DNA from: Pseudoflavonifractor sp. Marseille-P3106
Lineage (GTDB): Bacteria; Bacillota; Clostridia; Oscillospirales; Oscillospiraceae
Direction: 5' to 3'
DNA length: 64,000 nt
Assembly: GCA_900169975.1 (NCBI GenBank)
Contig: LT827126.1
Span: 496,001 to 560,000, forward strand
The notes beneath the pieces are model-generated. The model saw nothing but the letters and a program-made list of their open reading frames with translations, made no database searches and was not told where the DNA came from. Below are positions 23,408-34,613 of the stretch, in pieces (position 1 is the first letter of the stretch; the number at the start of each line of letters is the position of its first letter). A program made the translations under genes and the position numbers.

Positions 23408-24781
23408 ATGGTCAAGGAAAAGAGTGTTTTTTACTGTACGGACTGCGGCAATGAGGTCCTGCGCTGGCAGGGGCAGTGTCCGGCCTGCGGGGCCTGGAAC
23501 ACCATCGCAGAGCGCCCCTCCGCCCCCAAAAGCAAGACCCCCAGGTCCAGCAGCGGCCGCCGGGAGATAGGAGGGATGGGCTTTGCCCGCCCCCGGCGCC
23601 TCACGGAGGTGGAGACCACTGACGAGTTGCGCTTCGACACCGGCATGAACGAGCTGGACCGGGTGCTGGGCGGGGGAGCGGTGAAGGGTTCTCTGGTGCT
23701 GGTAGGGGGTGCGCCGGGCATCGGAAAGTCCACTTTGATGCTCCAGATCTGCGACAGCCTTTGCCGGTTTGCGGACGTGCTCTACGTCTCCGGCGAGGAG
23801 TCGGAGCGCCAGATCAAGCTCCGGGCAGAGCGGCTCCACGTCCGGGGAGAGGGGCTCTACCTGATGGCGGAGACCAACCTGGAAAACATTTTGGAGGCGG
23901 TGAGCGAGCTCAAGCCCGATGTGCTTATCGTGGACTCCATCCAGACCCTCTACAACGGCGATCTCACCGCCTCGCCGGGAAGTGTGGGCCAGGTGAAGGA
24001 CTGCACCCTGGCCCTGATGAACGTGGCCAAGGGGGTGGGGGTCACCGTCTTTGTCATCGGCCATGTGAACAAGGAGGGCTCTATCGCGGGGCCCAAGGTG
24101 CTGGAGCACATGGTGGACTGCGTACTCTACTTTGAAGGGGAACAGCAGACCACCTACCGCATCCTCCGGGCGGCCAAGAACCGTTTCGGGGCCACCAATG
24201 AGATCGGCGTCTTTGAGATGGCGGACAGCGGCCTGGCCGAGGTCCCAAACCCATCGGAAATGCTCCTGGAGGGCCGTCCCACAGATACGCCGGGCACCTG
24301 TGTCACCTGTGCCATGGAGGGGGTCCGGCCGGTGCTGGCCGAGATCCAGGCCCTGTTGACGCCCACCAGCTTCAACATGCCCCGGCGGATGGTTTCGGGT
24401 GTGGATTTCAACCGCACCATGCTGCTGCTGGCCGTGCTGGAGAAGCGGGGCGGGCTGATGGTGAACGCCTGCGACGCCTACGTCAACGTGGTGGGCGGCC
24501 TGGAGCTGGAGGAGCCGGCGTCCGATCTGGCCACGGTGATCGCGCTGGCGTCCAGTTTTCGGGACAAGCCGGTGCCGGGGGATCTGGCCGCCGTGGGCGA
24601 AGTAGGCCTGACCGGTGAGCTGCGGGCCGTGAGCGCGCTCAACCAGCGCTTGGCCGAGGTCCGGCGGTTGGGCTTCACCAAATGCCTGGTGCCGTCCCGG
24701 TGCGCCAAGCTCACCGCGCCGGAGGGACTGCAGCTCATCAAAGTGCGCAACATCCGGGAGGCGCTGGCCGCGGTGCTCTGA
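23408..24781 (+). CDS. radA: DNA repair protein RadA
   Basis: A 457-residue RecA-like branch-migration ATPase that works with RecA in recombination. An N-terminal C4 zinc finger (CTDCGNEV...CPACGAWN, about 10-30) is followed by Walker A GGAPGIGKSTL (about 98), Walker B VLIVDSIQ, the RadA signature KNRFGATNE (about 256) and a Lon-like C-terminal domain with GEVGLTGELRAVS. Length is standard. The start lies 12 nt after the small FakA-domain gene, with a GAGAGAG box. In many Firmicutes radA neighbours disA; that gene is not present here. Confidence 0.96.
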   Translation: MVKEKSVFYCTDCGNEVLRWQGQCPACGAWNTIAERPSAPKSKTPRSSSGRREIGGMGFARPRRLTEVETTDELRFDTGMNELDRVLGGGAVKGSLVLVGGAPGIGKSTLMLQICDSLCRFADVLYVSGEESERQIKLRAERLHVRGEGLYLMAETNLENILEAVSELKPDVLIVDSIQTLYNGDLTASPGSVGQVKDCTLALMNVAKGVGVTVFVIGHVNKEGSIAGPKVLEHMVDCVLYFEGEQQTTYRILRAAKNRFGATNEIGVFEMADSGLAEVPNPSEMLLEGRPTDTPGTCVTCAMEGVRPVLAEIQALLTPTSFNMPRRMVSGVDFNRTMLLLAVLEKRGGLMVNACDAYVNVVGGLELEEPASDLATVIALASSFRDKPVPGDLAAVGEVGLTGELRAVSALNQRLAEVRRLGFTKCLVPSRCAKLTAPEGLQLIKVRNIREALAAVL

Positions 24782-24831
24782 CCCCGCGGCAGGCTCCCGA
24801 ACCCAGAGAGAGGAGGTTCGGAGAGGGATTG

Positions 24832-24865
24832 CGAAGTAAACAAAATAAAAATTTTGTTTACTTCG
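24832..24865. repeat. Perfect AT-rich palindrome between radA and a tyrosine recombinase
   Basis: 15-bp perfect arms (CGAAGTAAACAAAAT and complement) around AAAA. It has no T tail beyond the arm. A second small inverted repeat (CGAACC...GGTTCG, 24799-24820) lies before it. It stands out as AT-rich in a GC-rich stretch. It may be a terminator-like hairpin or a protein-binding site. Confidence 0.75.
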
Positions 24866-24925
24866 AGGGAGGGAAAAAGCCCCTTCCCCGGGGGTTGGCC
24901 CCGTTTGACCCGCTCCGCCGCTGAT

Positions 24926-25954
24926 ATGGACTACCGTACCGAGGCCCCGCCCATTCTGCGGGATTTTCTTTCTTATCACGACACCATCCAGGGACACTCC
25001 CGGAAAACCGTGGACGAATACTTTCTCGACCTGCGGAATTTCTTCCGCTATCTCAAGGTGGAAAAAAACAAAGTGCCCCGGGACACCGAATTTGACGACA
25101 TCGACATCAGCGACGTGGATCTGGATCTGGTGCGCTCCGTCACGCTCTCCGATGTCTACAACTACATGAACTACCTCAGCCGCGACCGCGCCCAGCACCC
25201 CAACAGCGACCACAGCGGCCACGGCCTCAAAGCCTCCTCCCGGGCCCGCAAGGTCGCCGCCATCCGTTCCTTTTACAAATACCTCACCAGCAAGGCCAAG
25301 CTGCTGAGCGAAAACCCCATGCAGGACCTGGATTCGCCCCGGATGAAAAAATCCCTCCCCCGGTACCTGGATCTGGAAGGCAGCATCCAGTTACTGGAAA
25401 GTGTGGACGGGCCTTTTGAGGAGCGGGACCGATGCATCCTGACGCTGTTTCTCAACTGCGGCCTTCGGATCTCCGAGCTCATTGGCCTGAATCTCAACGA
25501 CATCCGTGGCGACCAGCTCCGGGTCCTGGGCAAGGGCAACAAGGAGCGGATGCTCTACCTGAACGACGCCTGTCTGGAGGCCCTGCAGGATTACCGGGCG
25601 GTGCGGGGCGACCAGCTGGCCATCGACAAAAACGCCCTGTTTCTCAGCCGCCGGCGCACCCGCATCTCCAAGGCCGCCGTGGAGAAGATGGTGAAAAAAT
25701 ATCTGACGCAGGCAGGGTTGGACGCGGCCCAGTACTCTCCCCACAAGCTCCGCCACACCGCGGCCACGCTGATGCTGCAAAACGGCGTGGATGTGCGCAC
25801 GCTCCAGGAGGTGCTGGGCCACGAAAATCTGAACACTACCCAGATCTATACCCACGTGGACAGCGACAACCTCCGTCTGGCGGCCAAGGCCAATCCCCTG
25901 GGCCGGGTCAAGGGGCGGAAAAAGGCGGTGCCGCCGGAGGAGCCGGAGGCGTGA
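24926..25954 (+). CDS. Tyrosine recombinase, XerC/XerD type
   Basis: A 342-residue integrase with a SAM-like N-terminal DNA-binding domain (about 5-115) and a C-terminal catalytic domain. Catalytic residues are Arg in GLRISELIGL (about 187), Lys in LGKGNKERM, the HxxR box HKLRHTAATLML (about 277), His in LGHENLNTTQ and Tyr in IYTHV (about 311). It is longer than XerC/XerD (about 295) because of an insertion near 85-105 (QHPNSDHSGHGLKASSRARK). A second, standard-length XerD is at 45.1 kb, so this one may be the XerC partner. No good ribosome site precedes the ATG. Its end overlaps the convergent amidase gene by 47 bp. Confidence 0.85.
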   Translation: MDYRTEAPPILRDFLSYHDTIQGHSRKTVDEYFLDLRNFFRYLKVEKNKVPRDTEFDDIDISDVDLDLVRSVTLSDVYNYMNYLSRDRAQHPNSDHSGHGLKASSRARKVAAIRSFYKYLTSKAKLLSENPMQDLDSPRMKKSLPRYLDLEGSIQLLESVDGPFEERDRCILTLFLNCGLRISELIGLNLNDIRGDQLRVLGKGNKERMLYLNDACLEALQDYRAVRGDQLAIDKNALFLSRRRTRISKAAVEKMVKKYLTQAGLDAAQYSPHKLRHTAATLMLQNGVDVRTLQEVLGHENLNTTQIYTHVDSDNLRLAAKANPLGRVKGRKKAVPPEEPEA

Positions 25955-26465
25955 CTTTTTCCAGCGGATAGGCCCCCAGCACATGGAGGTATCGGATCTG
26001 CTGGTAGAAATAAGTGCTCAGCGGCCGGTTGTCGGCGTCATAGGAGTGTGCGGCCAACAGGATATTCTCCGGCGCGGGCGGGTTTCCCACCGCCACTACC
26101 ACCGGGGTGTGCGAGAAGATCTCCCCCTTGAAGTTGAACTGGAGAAAGTCGCCGGGCTCGAGTTCCTGAATCGGGACCTCGGCGGCAAAGGGGCCGGGCG
26201 AAGGCTGGCAGCGGACGAGGAAATTTCGGAAATACTCCACACCCGTCCAGGCGGGAGCCTTTTCGTTGGCGTTGATATAGTACCAGCCGTAGACCGGGGT
26301 GTAATTCATCACGCCCGTCCCGGCGTAGAGACACTGGGAGGCAAAGTTGGTACAGTCGCCCCCCAGCTCCTCATAATCGTAAAACTGGGGGTTCCGGCCG
26401 AAGGCCCAGCGGTGGGCGTAGGCCACGGCGGCGGCCCGGTCATAGGGGATCACGGGAGATTTCAA
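25908..26465 (-). CDS. Amidase_6-type (CHAP/NlpC-like) cysteine hydrolase domain protein
   Basis: A 185-residue protein resembling the amidase domain family PF12671. It opens with IPYDRAAAVAYAHRWAFGRN, then the catalytic Cys in GGDCTNFASQCLYAG (about residue 35) and His in EIFSHTPVVVAVG (about 133). Family members act on peptidoglycan or related amides, often in spore-formers. No signal peptide is seen. TTG start with AGGAGGGG upstream; extending further upstream would run through the preceding gene's terminator. The C-terminus is Pro/Ala-rich and overlaps the 3' end of the recombinase gene. Confidence 0.75.
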   Translation of the reverse strand: MKSPVIPYDRAAAVAYAHRWAFGRNPQFYDYEELGGDCTNFASQCLYAGTGVMNYTPVYGWYYINANEKAPAWTGVEYFRNFLVRCQPSPGPFAAEVPIQELEPGDFLQFNFKGEIFSHTPVVVAVGNPPAPENILLAAHSYDADNRPLSTYFYQQIRYLHVLGAYPLEKVTPPAPPAAPPFSAP

Positions 26466-26504
26466 GCCTCTCCCCTCCTTTCCATCCCTCCATGCTATGC
26501 CGCC

Positions 26505-26550
26505 CCCAAAAAAAGGAAACCGCCAACGTCGAAGAGACGTCGGCGGTTTT
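26505..26550 (-). terminator. Terminator of the rex-SLH gene pair
   Basis: On the minus strand AAACCGCCGACGTC pairs with its near-complement around TCTTC, followed by CCTTTTTTTGG, 17 nt after the SLH-gene stop. Confidence 0.9.
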
Positions 26551-26566
26551 GCCATTCGATATTCCT

Positions 26567-27658
26567 TTACAGTCTTTGAACCGCAACGGCTTTTATCGCA
26601 GTCTGTGCCACCGCGGCATTCACGGCGCCGGAGGCGGTGAGGCGGTCGAGCAGGGTGGTCTCCCCTCCCCGAACCGAAGCCCCCAGGGCGTAGTAGGACA
26701 GATAGGCCACCTGGGCCCGCAGGAAAGGCCTGCCGCCGGTGAGCAGCGTCTCCTCCCCCGCTGTCAGCACACCCAGCGCCCGGGCATCCCGGGCGGCGGT
26801 GAGCCAGGAAAAGTCGCCTCCTGCCTCAGAATAGCCCAGGGCCCGGAGCAGGAAGGTCACATAGTCGTTGGGGGCCAGAGCGTTTTCCGTACCGAACCAG
26901 ACCCGCCACTGGCTGTCCACCGCCATGCCCTTGGTATATCCCTTGTCGTAAGCATAGGCCACATAGGGCTTTGCCCACGTCGGCACGTCGGCAAAGGTGA
27001 CACCGCTGCCGGGATAGGACAAAGCGGCCTGCTCTTCCCCCAAAAGCCGGAGGAAGAGGATGAGCCCCTGGATGCGGGTGGGTGCGTTTTCCAGCTCATA
27101 GCCCGAGCCGTAAGGGGTATCGCTTCCCCGGAAAAGCCCCATGATCTTGAGGGCGTCGGCCAGTGCGTTATAGTCGGTCTCCCCGCTGAGGCTGAGGGTA
27201 TATCGTCCGGTAAGCCGCACCACGGCGGTGTCCGTGGAAACTGAGAAGGCCGCTGTGGTGTTCTCCGCCGCCAGATACCGGTGCCGGGGAGTCAAAGGGC
27301 CGCCCGGGGCCAGCTCCGTGCCGTCAGTGACGTCCACCACCGTTCCGGACGCGGAGCCGGAGAGACCTCCGGCCAGAGAGAGCACGCCGCTCCCCGTCTC
27401 CAGACGCAGCACATCGCCCCGCTTAAGGCGCAGTTCCGTCCCACCCGCCTGGGCCGAGAGCACCTGCCGGTAGGTCTCCTCGGTGGCACTGTCGACGCGC
27501 TGCGATGCCTGTTCCAGCGCCGAGGGGAGGAAGGTGTTTTTGATCCAGTTCAAAGAGATAAGAGGATCGCCGGCCGAGCCGGCTTCCGAGGCCAGAGCGG
27601 CCCCACTGGTCAGCAGGGTCCCTGCCAGAAGCAGGGCAACGGCTTGTTTTCGTTTCAT
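26567..27658 (-). CDS. Secreted protein with an S-layer-homology-type repeat
   Basis: A 363-residue exported protein with a signal peptide (MKRKQAVALLLAGTLLTSGA, ALA cleavage region). A beta-rich central region (about 70-200, with LKRGDVLRLETGSGVLSLAG) follows. One good SLH motif (VTFADVPTWAKPYVAYAYDK, G) lies near 255, and a weaker one follows (NDYVTFLLRALGYSEAGGDF). SLH domains tether proteins to secondary cell-wall polymers. The substrate-binding or structural role is unknown. The ATG overlaps the rex stop by 4 nt with GGAGG upstream, so it is translated together with a redox repressor, an unusual pairing. Confidence 0.8.
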   Translation of the reverse strand: MKRKQAVALLLAGTLLTSGAALASEAGSAGDPLISLNWIKNTFLPSALEQASQRVDSATEETYRQVLSAQAGGTELRLKRGDVLRLETGSGVLSLAGGLSGSASGTVVDVTDGTELAPGGPLTPRHRYLAAENTTAAFSVSTDTAVVRLTGRYTLSLSGETDYNALADALKIMGLFRGSDTPYGSGYELENAPTRIQGLILFLRLLGEEQAALSYPGSGVTFADVPTWAKPYVAYAYDKGYTKGMAVDSQWRVWFGTENALAPNDYVTFLLRALGYSEAGGDFSWLTAARDARALGVLTAGEETLLTGGRPFLRAQVAYLSYYALGASVRGGETTLLDRLTASGAVNAAVAQTAIKAVAVQRL

Positions 27659-28287
27659 GGTGCCTCCGAAATCATATAGCTCAGTGCCAGCAAGCTGTCT
27701 GCAAAATGTACATTCTCCACCACCACGCCGGACTTGTGCACGTTGAGCTCGGCGTTGGTAAAGTTCCAAATGCCCCGGACGCCGCCCGCCACCAACCGGT
27801 CGGCCATGGGGGCCGCGGCGGTGCGAGGCACCGTAAGCACCCCGACGCTGGTGGGCGTGCTCTGGAGGTAGGAATTCAGATGTTCCACCGAGTAGACCGG
27901 AACCCCTGCCAGGGATTTACCCACCAGGGAGGGATTGACGTCGAATGCCGCGGTGAGTACAAAGCCGCTGTGGCTGAAATGAAAATTCTCCATCAACGCC
28001 CGGCCCAGGTTGCCCACCCCCAAAATAATGGCGGTATGTTTTTGATCCATGCCCAAAATCTCAGACACCGCGTTCCGAAGCGACTCCACGTTGTAGCCGT
28101 AGCCCTGCTGTCCAAACTCCCCGAAACAGGACAGGTCCTGCCGGATCTGGGAGGCGGTCAGATTCATGGCCTTGCCCAGGGTATTGGAGGAGATCCGAAC
28201 CACACCGGCCAGGGTGAGGTCGGTCAGGTGCCGGTAGTAGCGCGGCAGACGGCGAATGACTGCACTGGAAACCTTTTCCCGTTTCAT
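27655..28287 (-). CDS. rex: Redox-sensing transcriptional repressor Rex
   Basis: A 210-residue NADH-sensing repressor that controls fermentation and redox genes. The N-terminal winged helix (about 1-75) has SSAVIRRLPRYYRHLTDL, GVVRISSNTLGKAMNLTASQ and QIRQDLSCFGEFGQQGYGY, the standard Rex recognition region. The Rossmann domain starts at IILGVGNLGRALM (about 87) and ends with a helix for domain swapping. Length is typical. The nearby + strand nitroreductase could be a target, but no clear TTGTGA-type operator was found. ATG chosen as the family start; longer frames upstream run through the nitroreductase gene. Confidence 0.94.
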   Translation of the reverse strand: MKREKVSSAVIRRLPRYYRHLTDLTLAGVVRISSNTLGKAMNLTASQIRQDLSCFGEFGQQGYGYNVESLRNAVSEILGMDQKHTAIILGVGNLGRALMENFHFSHSGFVLTAAFDVNPSLVGKSLAGVPVYSVEHLNSYLQSTPTSVGVLTVPRTAAAPMADRLVAGGVRGIWNFTNAELNVHKSGVVVENVHFADSLLALSYMISEAP

Positions 28288-28425
28288 TCGTCTCACCTTA
28301 CCTTTCTGCCATAGCAAATTTAGTCTAATCGATTCCGGCCCTCTTGTCAACTTTTTCCCCGAGGCTTGCATGGAATGGGGCGTTGTGATATAACCAAAGC
28401 CAGAAGAAAAAAGGAGGAATTCCGC

Positions 28426-28929
28426 ATGCTTCAGGAAATTTTCGACCGACGGAGCGTCCGGCACTATACGGAAGAGCCCGTCACCCGGGATCAGCTCACC
28501 GAAATGCTCCGCGCCGCCATGAATGCCCCAAGCGCCAAAAACTGTCAGGAGTGGCGTTTCGTGGTCATTACCGATCGAGCCACCCTGGACCGCATCAGCG
28601 AGATCCACCCCTTCGCCAAAATGATGCTCCAGGCCCAGGCGGCCATCCTGGTATCCTGCGACATGGATCTGGCTTTTACAGACGGACACGGCTATCTGGA
28701 CTGCGGAGCCGCGATCGAGAACCTGCTTTTGGAGGCGGTGCATCAGGGCCTGTCCACCTGCTGGTGCGGCATCGCGCCTATGGTGGATCGAATCTCCAAT
28801 TTTCGAATGGAATTTGAGCTTCCCGGAAATCTCGTCCCCATGGGTATTGTCGCCGTAGGACATGCCAAGCAATCCAGAGATCGGAAAGACCAGTACGACC
28901 CGGAAAAGGTCGTCTGGTGGAAGAACTGA
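28426..28929 (+). CDS. Nitroreductase family protein
   Basis: A 167-residue FMN-dependent oxidoreductase. It opens with the hallmark EIFDRRSVRHYTEEPV (about 4-19), whose Arg-Arg-Ser-x-Arg binds FMN phosphate, then APSAKNCQEWRFVV and the dimer/FMN region GAAIENLLLEAVHQGLSTCW. The C-terminal GHAKQSRDRKDQYDPEKVVW is as in small clostridial members. The physiological substrate is unknown. AAGGAGG lies 8 nt before the ATG. It is divergent from rex, with about 140 bp between them. Confidence 0.9.
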   Translation: MLQEIFDRRSVRHYTEEPVTRDQLTEMLRAAMNAPSAKNCQEWRFVVITDRATLDRISEIHPFAKMMLQAQAAILVSCDMDLAFTDGHGYLDCGAAIENLLLEAVHQGLSTCWCGIAPMVDRISNFRMEFELPGNLVPMGIVAVGHAKQSRDRKDQYDPEKVVWWKN

Positions 28930-28945
28930 AAACTCCACAGGCAGC

Positions 28946-28990
28946 TACAGTCCCCACAGAGCCTTCCAGCCCTGTGGGGACTGTACTTTT

Positions 28991-28991
<1 letters not shown>
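28946..28991 (+). terminator. Terminator of the nitroreductase gene
   Basis: TACAGTCCCCACAG and its complement form a 14-bp stem, followed by CTTTTT. It abuts the convergent ligA stop. Confidence 0.9.
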
Positions 28992-31595
<2,604 letters not shown>

Positions 31596-31614
31596 CAAAG
31601 GCCCCTCCCTCCTT

Positions 31615-32307
31615 TCAGGAATTTAAATTCAGATAGGCGTCGGGCACCTGCCCCACCACCACAGTCTCTGCCACGCAGACGGGGGCGGTGACTTCAGTCT
31701 CCACCACGCCGCCGGGCAGCAGCAGCCGGGCGCTGACCGTCACGTCCAGCATCACCCGATAGTGGGTCTGGTTAATGCCCGCGCTGGTGAATTCATTGCG
31801 GAAGGCCGCGTCGGTGGAGGCCACCGTCAGCACCCGCACCGGCAGCTTCGGTCCCAGGGCGGAGAGCAGGTCGATCCCGGTCACCGAACCGATGGGAACG
31901 CCCAGATCATGGCTGTTAAGTGTTTCCACCTGCGCCACCATCTCCTCCATCACCTCGGTCCGTAGACGGTTGAGCCTGGCGGTATCGGTGGTGAGCATGG
32001 AGATCTCCCCGTTTTCCCCGGTCCGAACAGAGATGAGATCGCCGGAGGAGACGGTGGCATCGGCCAGAACGTCGGAGACGGTCTGGTCGGCCATCCGGGT
32101 GATCTGGTTGCGCACCTTGGCCTCGGCCAGATTCTCCAGCTGAGGCCGCAGGGCGAGATTGAGCCGGTGGATGAGCAGCAGCGCCAGCCCCACGCCCAGA
32201 ACGGCGGCGAGGAAGAGCTGTCCACCCCCCTCTTCCCGGCGGGTCTGTCTCCGGCCGACCCGCCCCGGCCTGCGGAGCCAAAGGCCCCGTCCCAACGGTC
32301 TGCGCAT
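31615..32307 (-). CDS. yunB: Sporulation protein YunB
   Basis: A 230-residue protein with an Arg-rich N-terminus (about 1-28), one membrane anchor (LFLAAVLGVGLALLLIHRLN) and an extracytoplasmic domain. Family features include ITRMADQTVSDVLADA, the GVPIGSVTGIDLLSALGPKL segment and a C-terminal beta region with VEVTAPVCVAET-like sequence. YunB is a sigma-E-controlled mother-cell protein needed for normal spores; its biochemical role is unknown. The highly basic start is unusual but the upstream ATG is the only good one. Confidence 0.88.
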   Translation of the reverse strand: MRRPLGRGLWLRRPGRVGRRQTRREEGGGQLFLAAVLGVGLALLLIHRLNLALRPQLENLAEAKVRNQITRMADQTVSDVLADATVSSGDLISVRTGENGEISMLTTDTARLNRLRTEVMEEMVAQVETLNSHDLGVPIGSVTGIDLLSALGPKLPVRVLTVASTDAAFRNEFTSAGINQTHYRVMLDVTVSARLLLPGGVVETEVTAPVCVAETVVVGQVPDAYLNLNS

Positions 32308-32350
32308 GCGCCCACCCCCTCTGGACAGCGTATGCGAAAACCGGCTTGTC

Positions 32351-33601
32351 TTAGGACCGCAGGGCCTCCACGGCCAGCAAAATTCCCAGCTTGCCCGACT
32401 CGTAAGTGAGGCCGCCCTGGAGGTAGGCGGTGTAAGGCTCCCGCATGGGCCCGTCGGCGGACAGCTCGATGGAGGCTCCCTGGATAAAGGAGCCCGCCGC
32501 CATGATGACGGGGGTGTCGTAGCCCGGCATGTCCCAGGGCTCCGGGGTCACATACGAGTCCACGGGCGCCCCCATCTGGATGCCCTTGCAGAACTTCTTG
32601 AGCGCCTCCGGCGCCCCGAAGTGGATCATCTGGATGATGTCGTGGCGGGTCTGGGTGGAGGCGGGGTCGGTGCGGTAGCCCAACAGCTCCATCATCCGCG
32701 CCGCGAAGAGGGCGGTCTTGACCGCCTGAGCCGCGGTATGAGGGGCAAGGAAAAGCCCTTGATAGAGGTTGCGGTTGTTGCCCAGAGAGCAGCCGCCCTC
32801 TTTGCCGATGCCGGGAACGGAGAGCCGCATGGAGGCCGCCTCCACCAGGTCGTGCCGTCCGGCGAGATAGCCGCCGGTGGGGGCCAGACCGCCGCCCGGA
32901 TTCTTGATGAGGGAGCCCACCACCAGGTCGGCCCCCACCTGCGTGGGCTCCAGGGTCTCCACGAACTCGCCGTAGCAGTTGTCCACCAGAATGGCCAGAT
33001 CCCGCCGGACGCCGTGGACGGCGTCACAGATGGCCCCGATCTCCGCCACGGACAGGGACGCCCGGGTGGCGTAGCCCCGGGAGCGCTGGATCATCACCGC
33101 CTTGATGGTGGGGTCCTCCCCCACCGTCCGGGCGATGGCCGCCAGGTCGGGCTTTTCGTCGGCGGTGAGCTCCACCTGACGGTAGCCGATCCCGTAGGAC
33201 TTGAGGGAACCGGGGGCATTGCCCACGATGCCGATGGCGCTCTGAATGGTGTCGTAGGGCGCGCCTACGGCGTAGAGAAGGGTCTCTCCGGGCTTCAGCG
33301 CCCCGAAGAGGGCGCAGGTGATGGCGTGGGTGCCGTTGATGAACTGGATGCGCACCAGAGCATCCTCGGTGTGGAAGATCTGAGCGTAGATCTCTTCCAG
33401 TTTGTCCCGGCCCAGGTCATCATATCCGTAGCCGGTGGTTCCGGCAAAGTAGCTCTCGGAGACCCGGTGGGTCTGAAAGGCGTCCAGCACCTTCTCCGCG
33501 TTGGCCTGGGCCACCTGATCCACCCGGTCGAACTGCTCCCGCAGGTCGTCCTCGGCCTGTCGGGCCAGCGCCCGGGTCTCCTTGCTGATCTGTAAAGGCA
33601 T
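32351..33601 (-). CDS. PLP-dependent methionine gamma-lyase-family protein (YnbB type)
   Basis: A 416-residue PLP enzyme of the aluminium-resistance/methionine gamma-lyase-like family (PF06838, YnbB in Bacillus). Motifs: TTGYGYDDLGRDKLEEIYAQ, FINGTHAITCALFG, the PLP-Asp region LAILVDNCYGEFVE (about 235) and the Schiff-base Lys in GSLIKNPGGGLAPTGGY (about 255). Substrate is not established. It has no regulatory domain. ATG selected with AGGAG 12 nt upstream; a TTG four codons earlier sits on that site. It is directly downstream of three M42 peptidases. Confidence 0.9.
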   Translation of the reverse strand: MPLQISKETRALARQAEDDLREQFDRVDQVAQANAEKVLDAFQTHRVSESYFAGTTGYGYDDLGRDKLEEIYAQIFHTEDALVRIQFINGTHAITCALFGALKPGETLLYAVGAPYDTIQSAIGIVGNAPGSLKSYGIGYRQVELTADEKPDLAAIARTVGEDPTIKAVMIQRSRGYATRASLSVAEIGAICDAVHGVRRDLAILVDNCYGEFVETLEPTQVGADLVVGSLIKNPGGGLAPTGGYLAGRHDLVEAASMRLSVPGIGKEGGCSLGNNRNLYQGLFLAPHTAAQAVKTALFAARMMELLGYRTDPASTQTRHDIIQMIHFGAPEALKKFCKGIQMGAPVDSYVTPEPWDMPGYDTPVIMAAGSFIQGASIELSADGPMREPYTAYLQGGLTYESGKLGILLAVEALRS

Positions 33602-33619
33602 TTTAGCTGACAACTCCTG

Positions 33620-34612
33620 TTATAGTTTACACTGAGCAAAGGCCGCAGCCAGCCGGGCGCAGGCCTCCACATCGGACAGATCCACCGTCTCGGTGGGGGT
33701 GTGGGTGTAGCGGCAGGGAATGGAGATTCCTCCGGTGATCACCCCCAGGCGGCTTTGATGGATGGCTCCTGCGTCGGTGCCGCCTCGGGTGAGCACGTCG
33801 ATCTGGTAAGGAATTTCACTTTCTACCGCCAGAGCGGAAAGCTTTTCCACCATTTGCGGATGGCAGATGACGGAGGTGTCCATCACCTTGACGGCCGCGC
33901 CCTTGCCCAGGGCTGCGCTGCCCGCCCTGGACGCGCCGGGGTAGTCATAGGCGCCCGTGACGTCCACGGCCACGGCAAACTCCGGATCCACGACGTAGGC
34001 GGCGGTCTTGGCGCCCCGGAGGCCAACCTCCTCCTGGACGGTAAAGACAAAATAGAGATCGTTCTCCCGGCTCTCCAACCGCTCCAGCGCCATCAGCAGC
34101 ACGGCGCAGGAGACCCGGTTGTCCAGGTAGGGGGAGATGACCCGATTCCCCGTCCGCCCGGCGGCGGTGGCGTAGACGGCGGTATCTCCCAGCTTCACCA
34201 GGGCGGCGGCCTCCTCCCGGCTGGCCGCGCCGATATCCAGATAGAGATCGTCCATCGTGAGCTTGTCCTCGTCGGCCTTGCCGTTCACCTTCACCGCGCC
34301 CAGGACCCCGTTTTCAAAGCGGACGGGGACGTTGCGGATGTTCTGTGGCTGCACGCCGCCCAGCTTGCCGAAGCGGACCGCGCCGTTTTCCTCCAGGTAG
34401 GTGGCCACCAGCCCGATGGAGTCCATGTGGGCGGCGAACATCACCTTGGGCCCGCTGCCCTTCCGGTGGACGATGAGATTGCCCAGGGTGTCGGTGGTGA
34501 TGTCGTCGGCAAAGGGTCGGGCCAGCCCGGCAATGGCCGCAGCCACTGCGCCCTCCCGGCCGGAGGGGCCGTGGATAGCGGTGAGCCGGGCAATGAGATC
34601 GAATGTTTCCAT
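33620..34612 (-). CDS. M42 family metallopeptidase (third of three in tandem)
   Basis: A 330-residue glutamyl-aminopeptidase/cellulase-M-like enzyme. Metal ligands and base are in place: His in FAAHMDSIG (about 64), Asp in PYLDNRVSC (about 175), the Glu-Glu pair in VQEEVGLRGA (about 207), Asp in VAVDVTGAYD and His in RYTHTPTETV (about 310). GGTDAGAIHQ is the usual substrate loop. These cobalt/zinc aminopeptidases trim peptides in the cytoplasm, typically as dodecamers. GGAGG precedes the ATG, which lies 1 nt after the second M42 gene. Confidence 0.92.
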   Translation of the reverse strand: METFDLIARLTAIHGPSGREGAVAAAIAGLARPFADDITTDTLGNLIVHRKGSGPKVMFAAHMDSIGLVATYLEENGAVRFGKLGGVQPQNIRNVPVRFENGVLGAVKVNGKADEDKLTMDDLYLDIGAASREEAAALVKLGDTAVYATAAGRTGNRVISPYLDNRVSCAVLLMALERLESRENDLYFVFTVQEEVGLRGAKTAAYVVDPEFAVAVDVTGAYDYPGASRAGSAALGKGAAVKVMDTSVICHPQMVEKLSALAVESEIPYQIDVLTRGGTDAGAIHQSRLGVITGGISIPCRYTHTPTETVDLSDVEACARLAAAFAQCKL

Positions 34613-34613
34613 A

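Noticed and set aside
27655-28938. A 427-residue version of Rex with a long N-terminal extension
   Set aside because: The extra part lies antisense to the nitroreductase gene. The standard Rex start at 28287 gives the normal family length.
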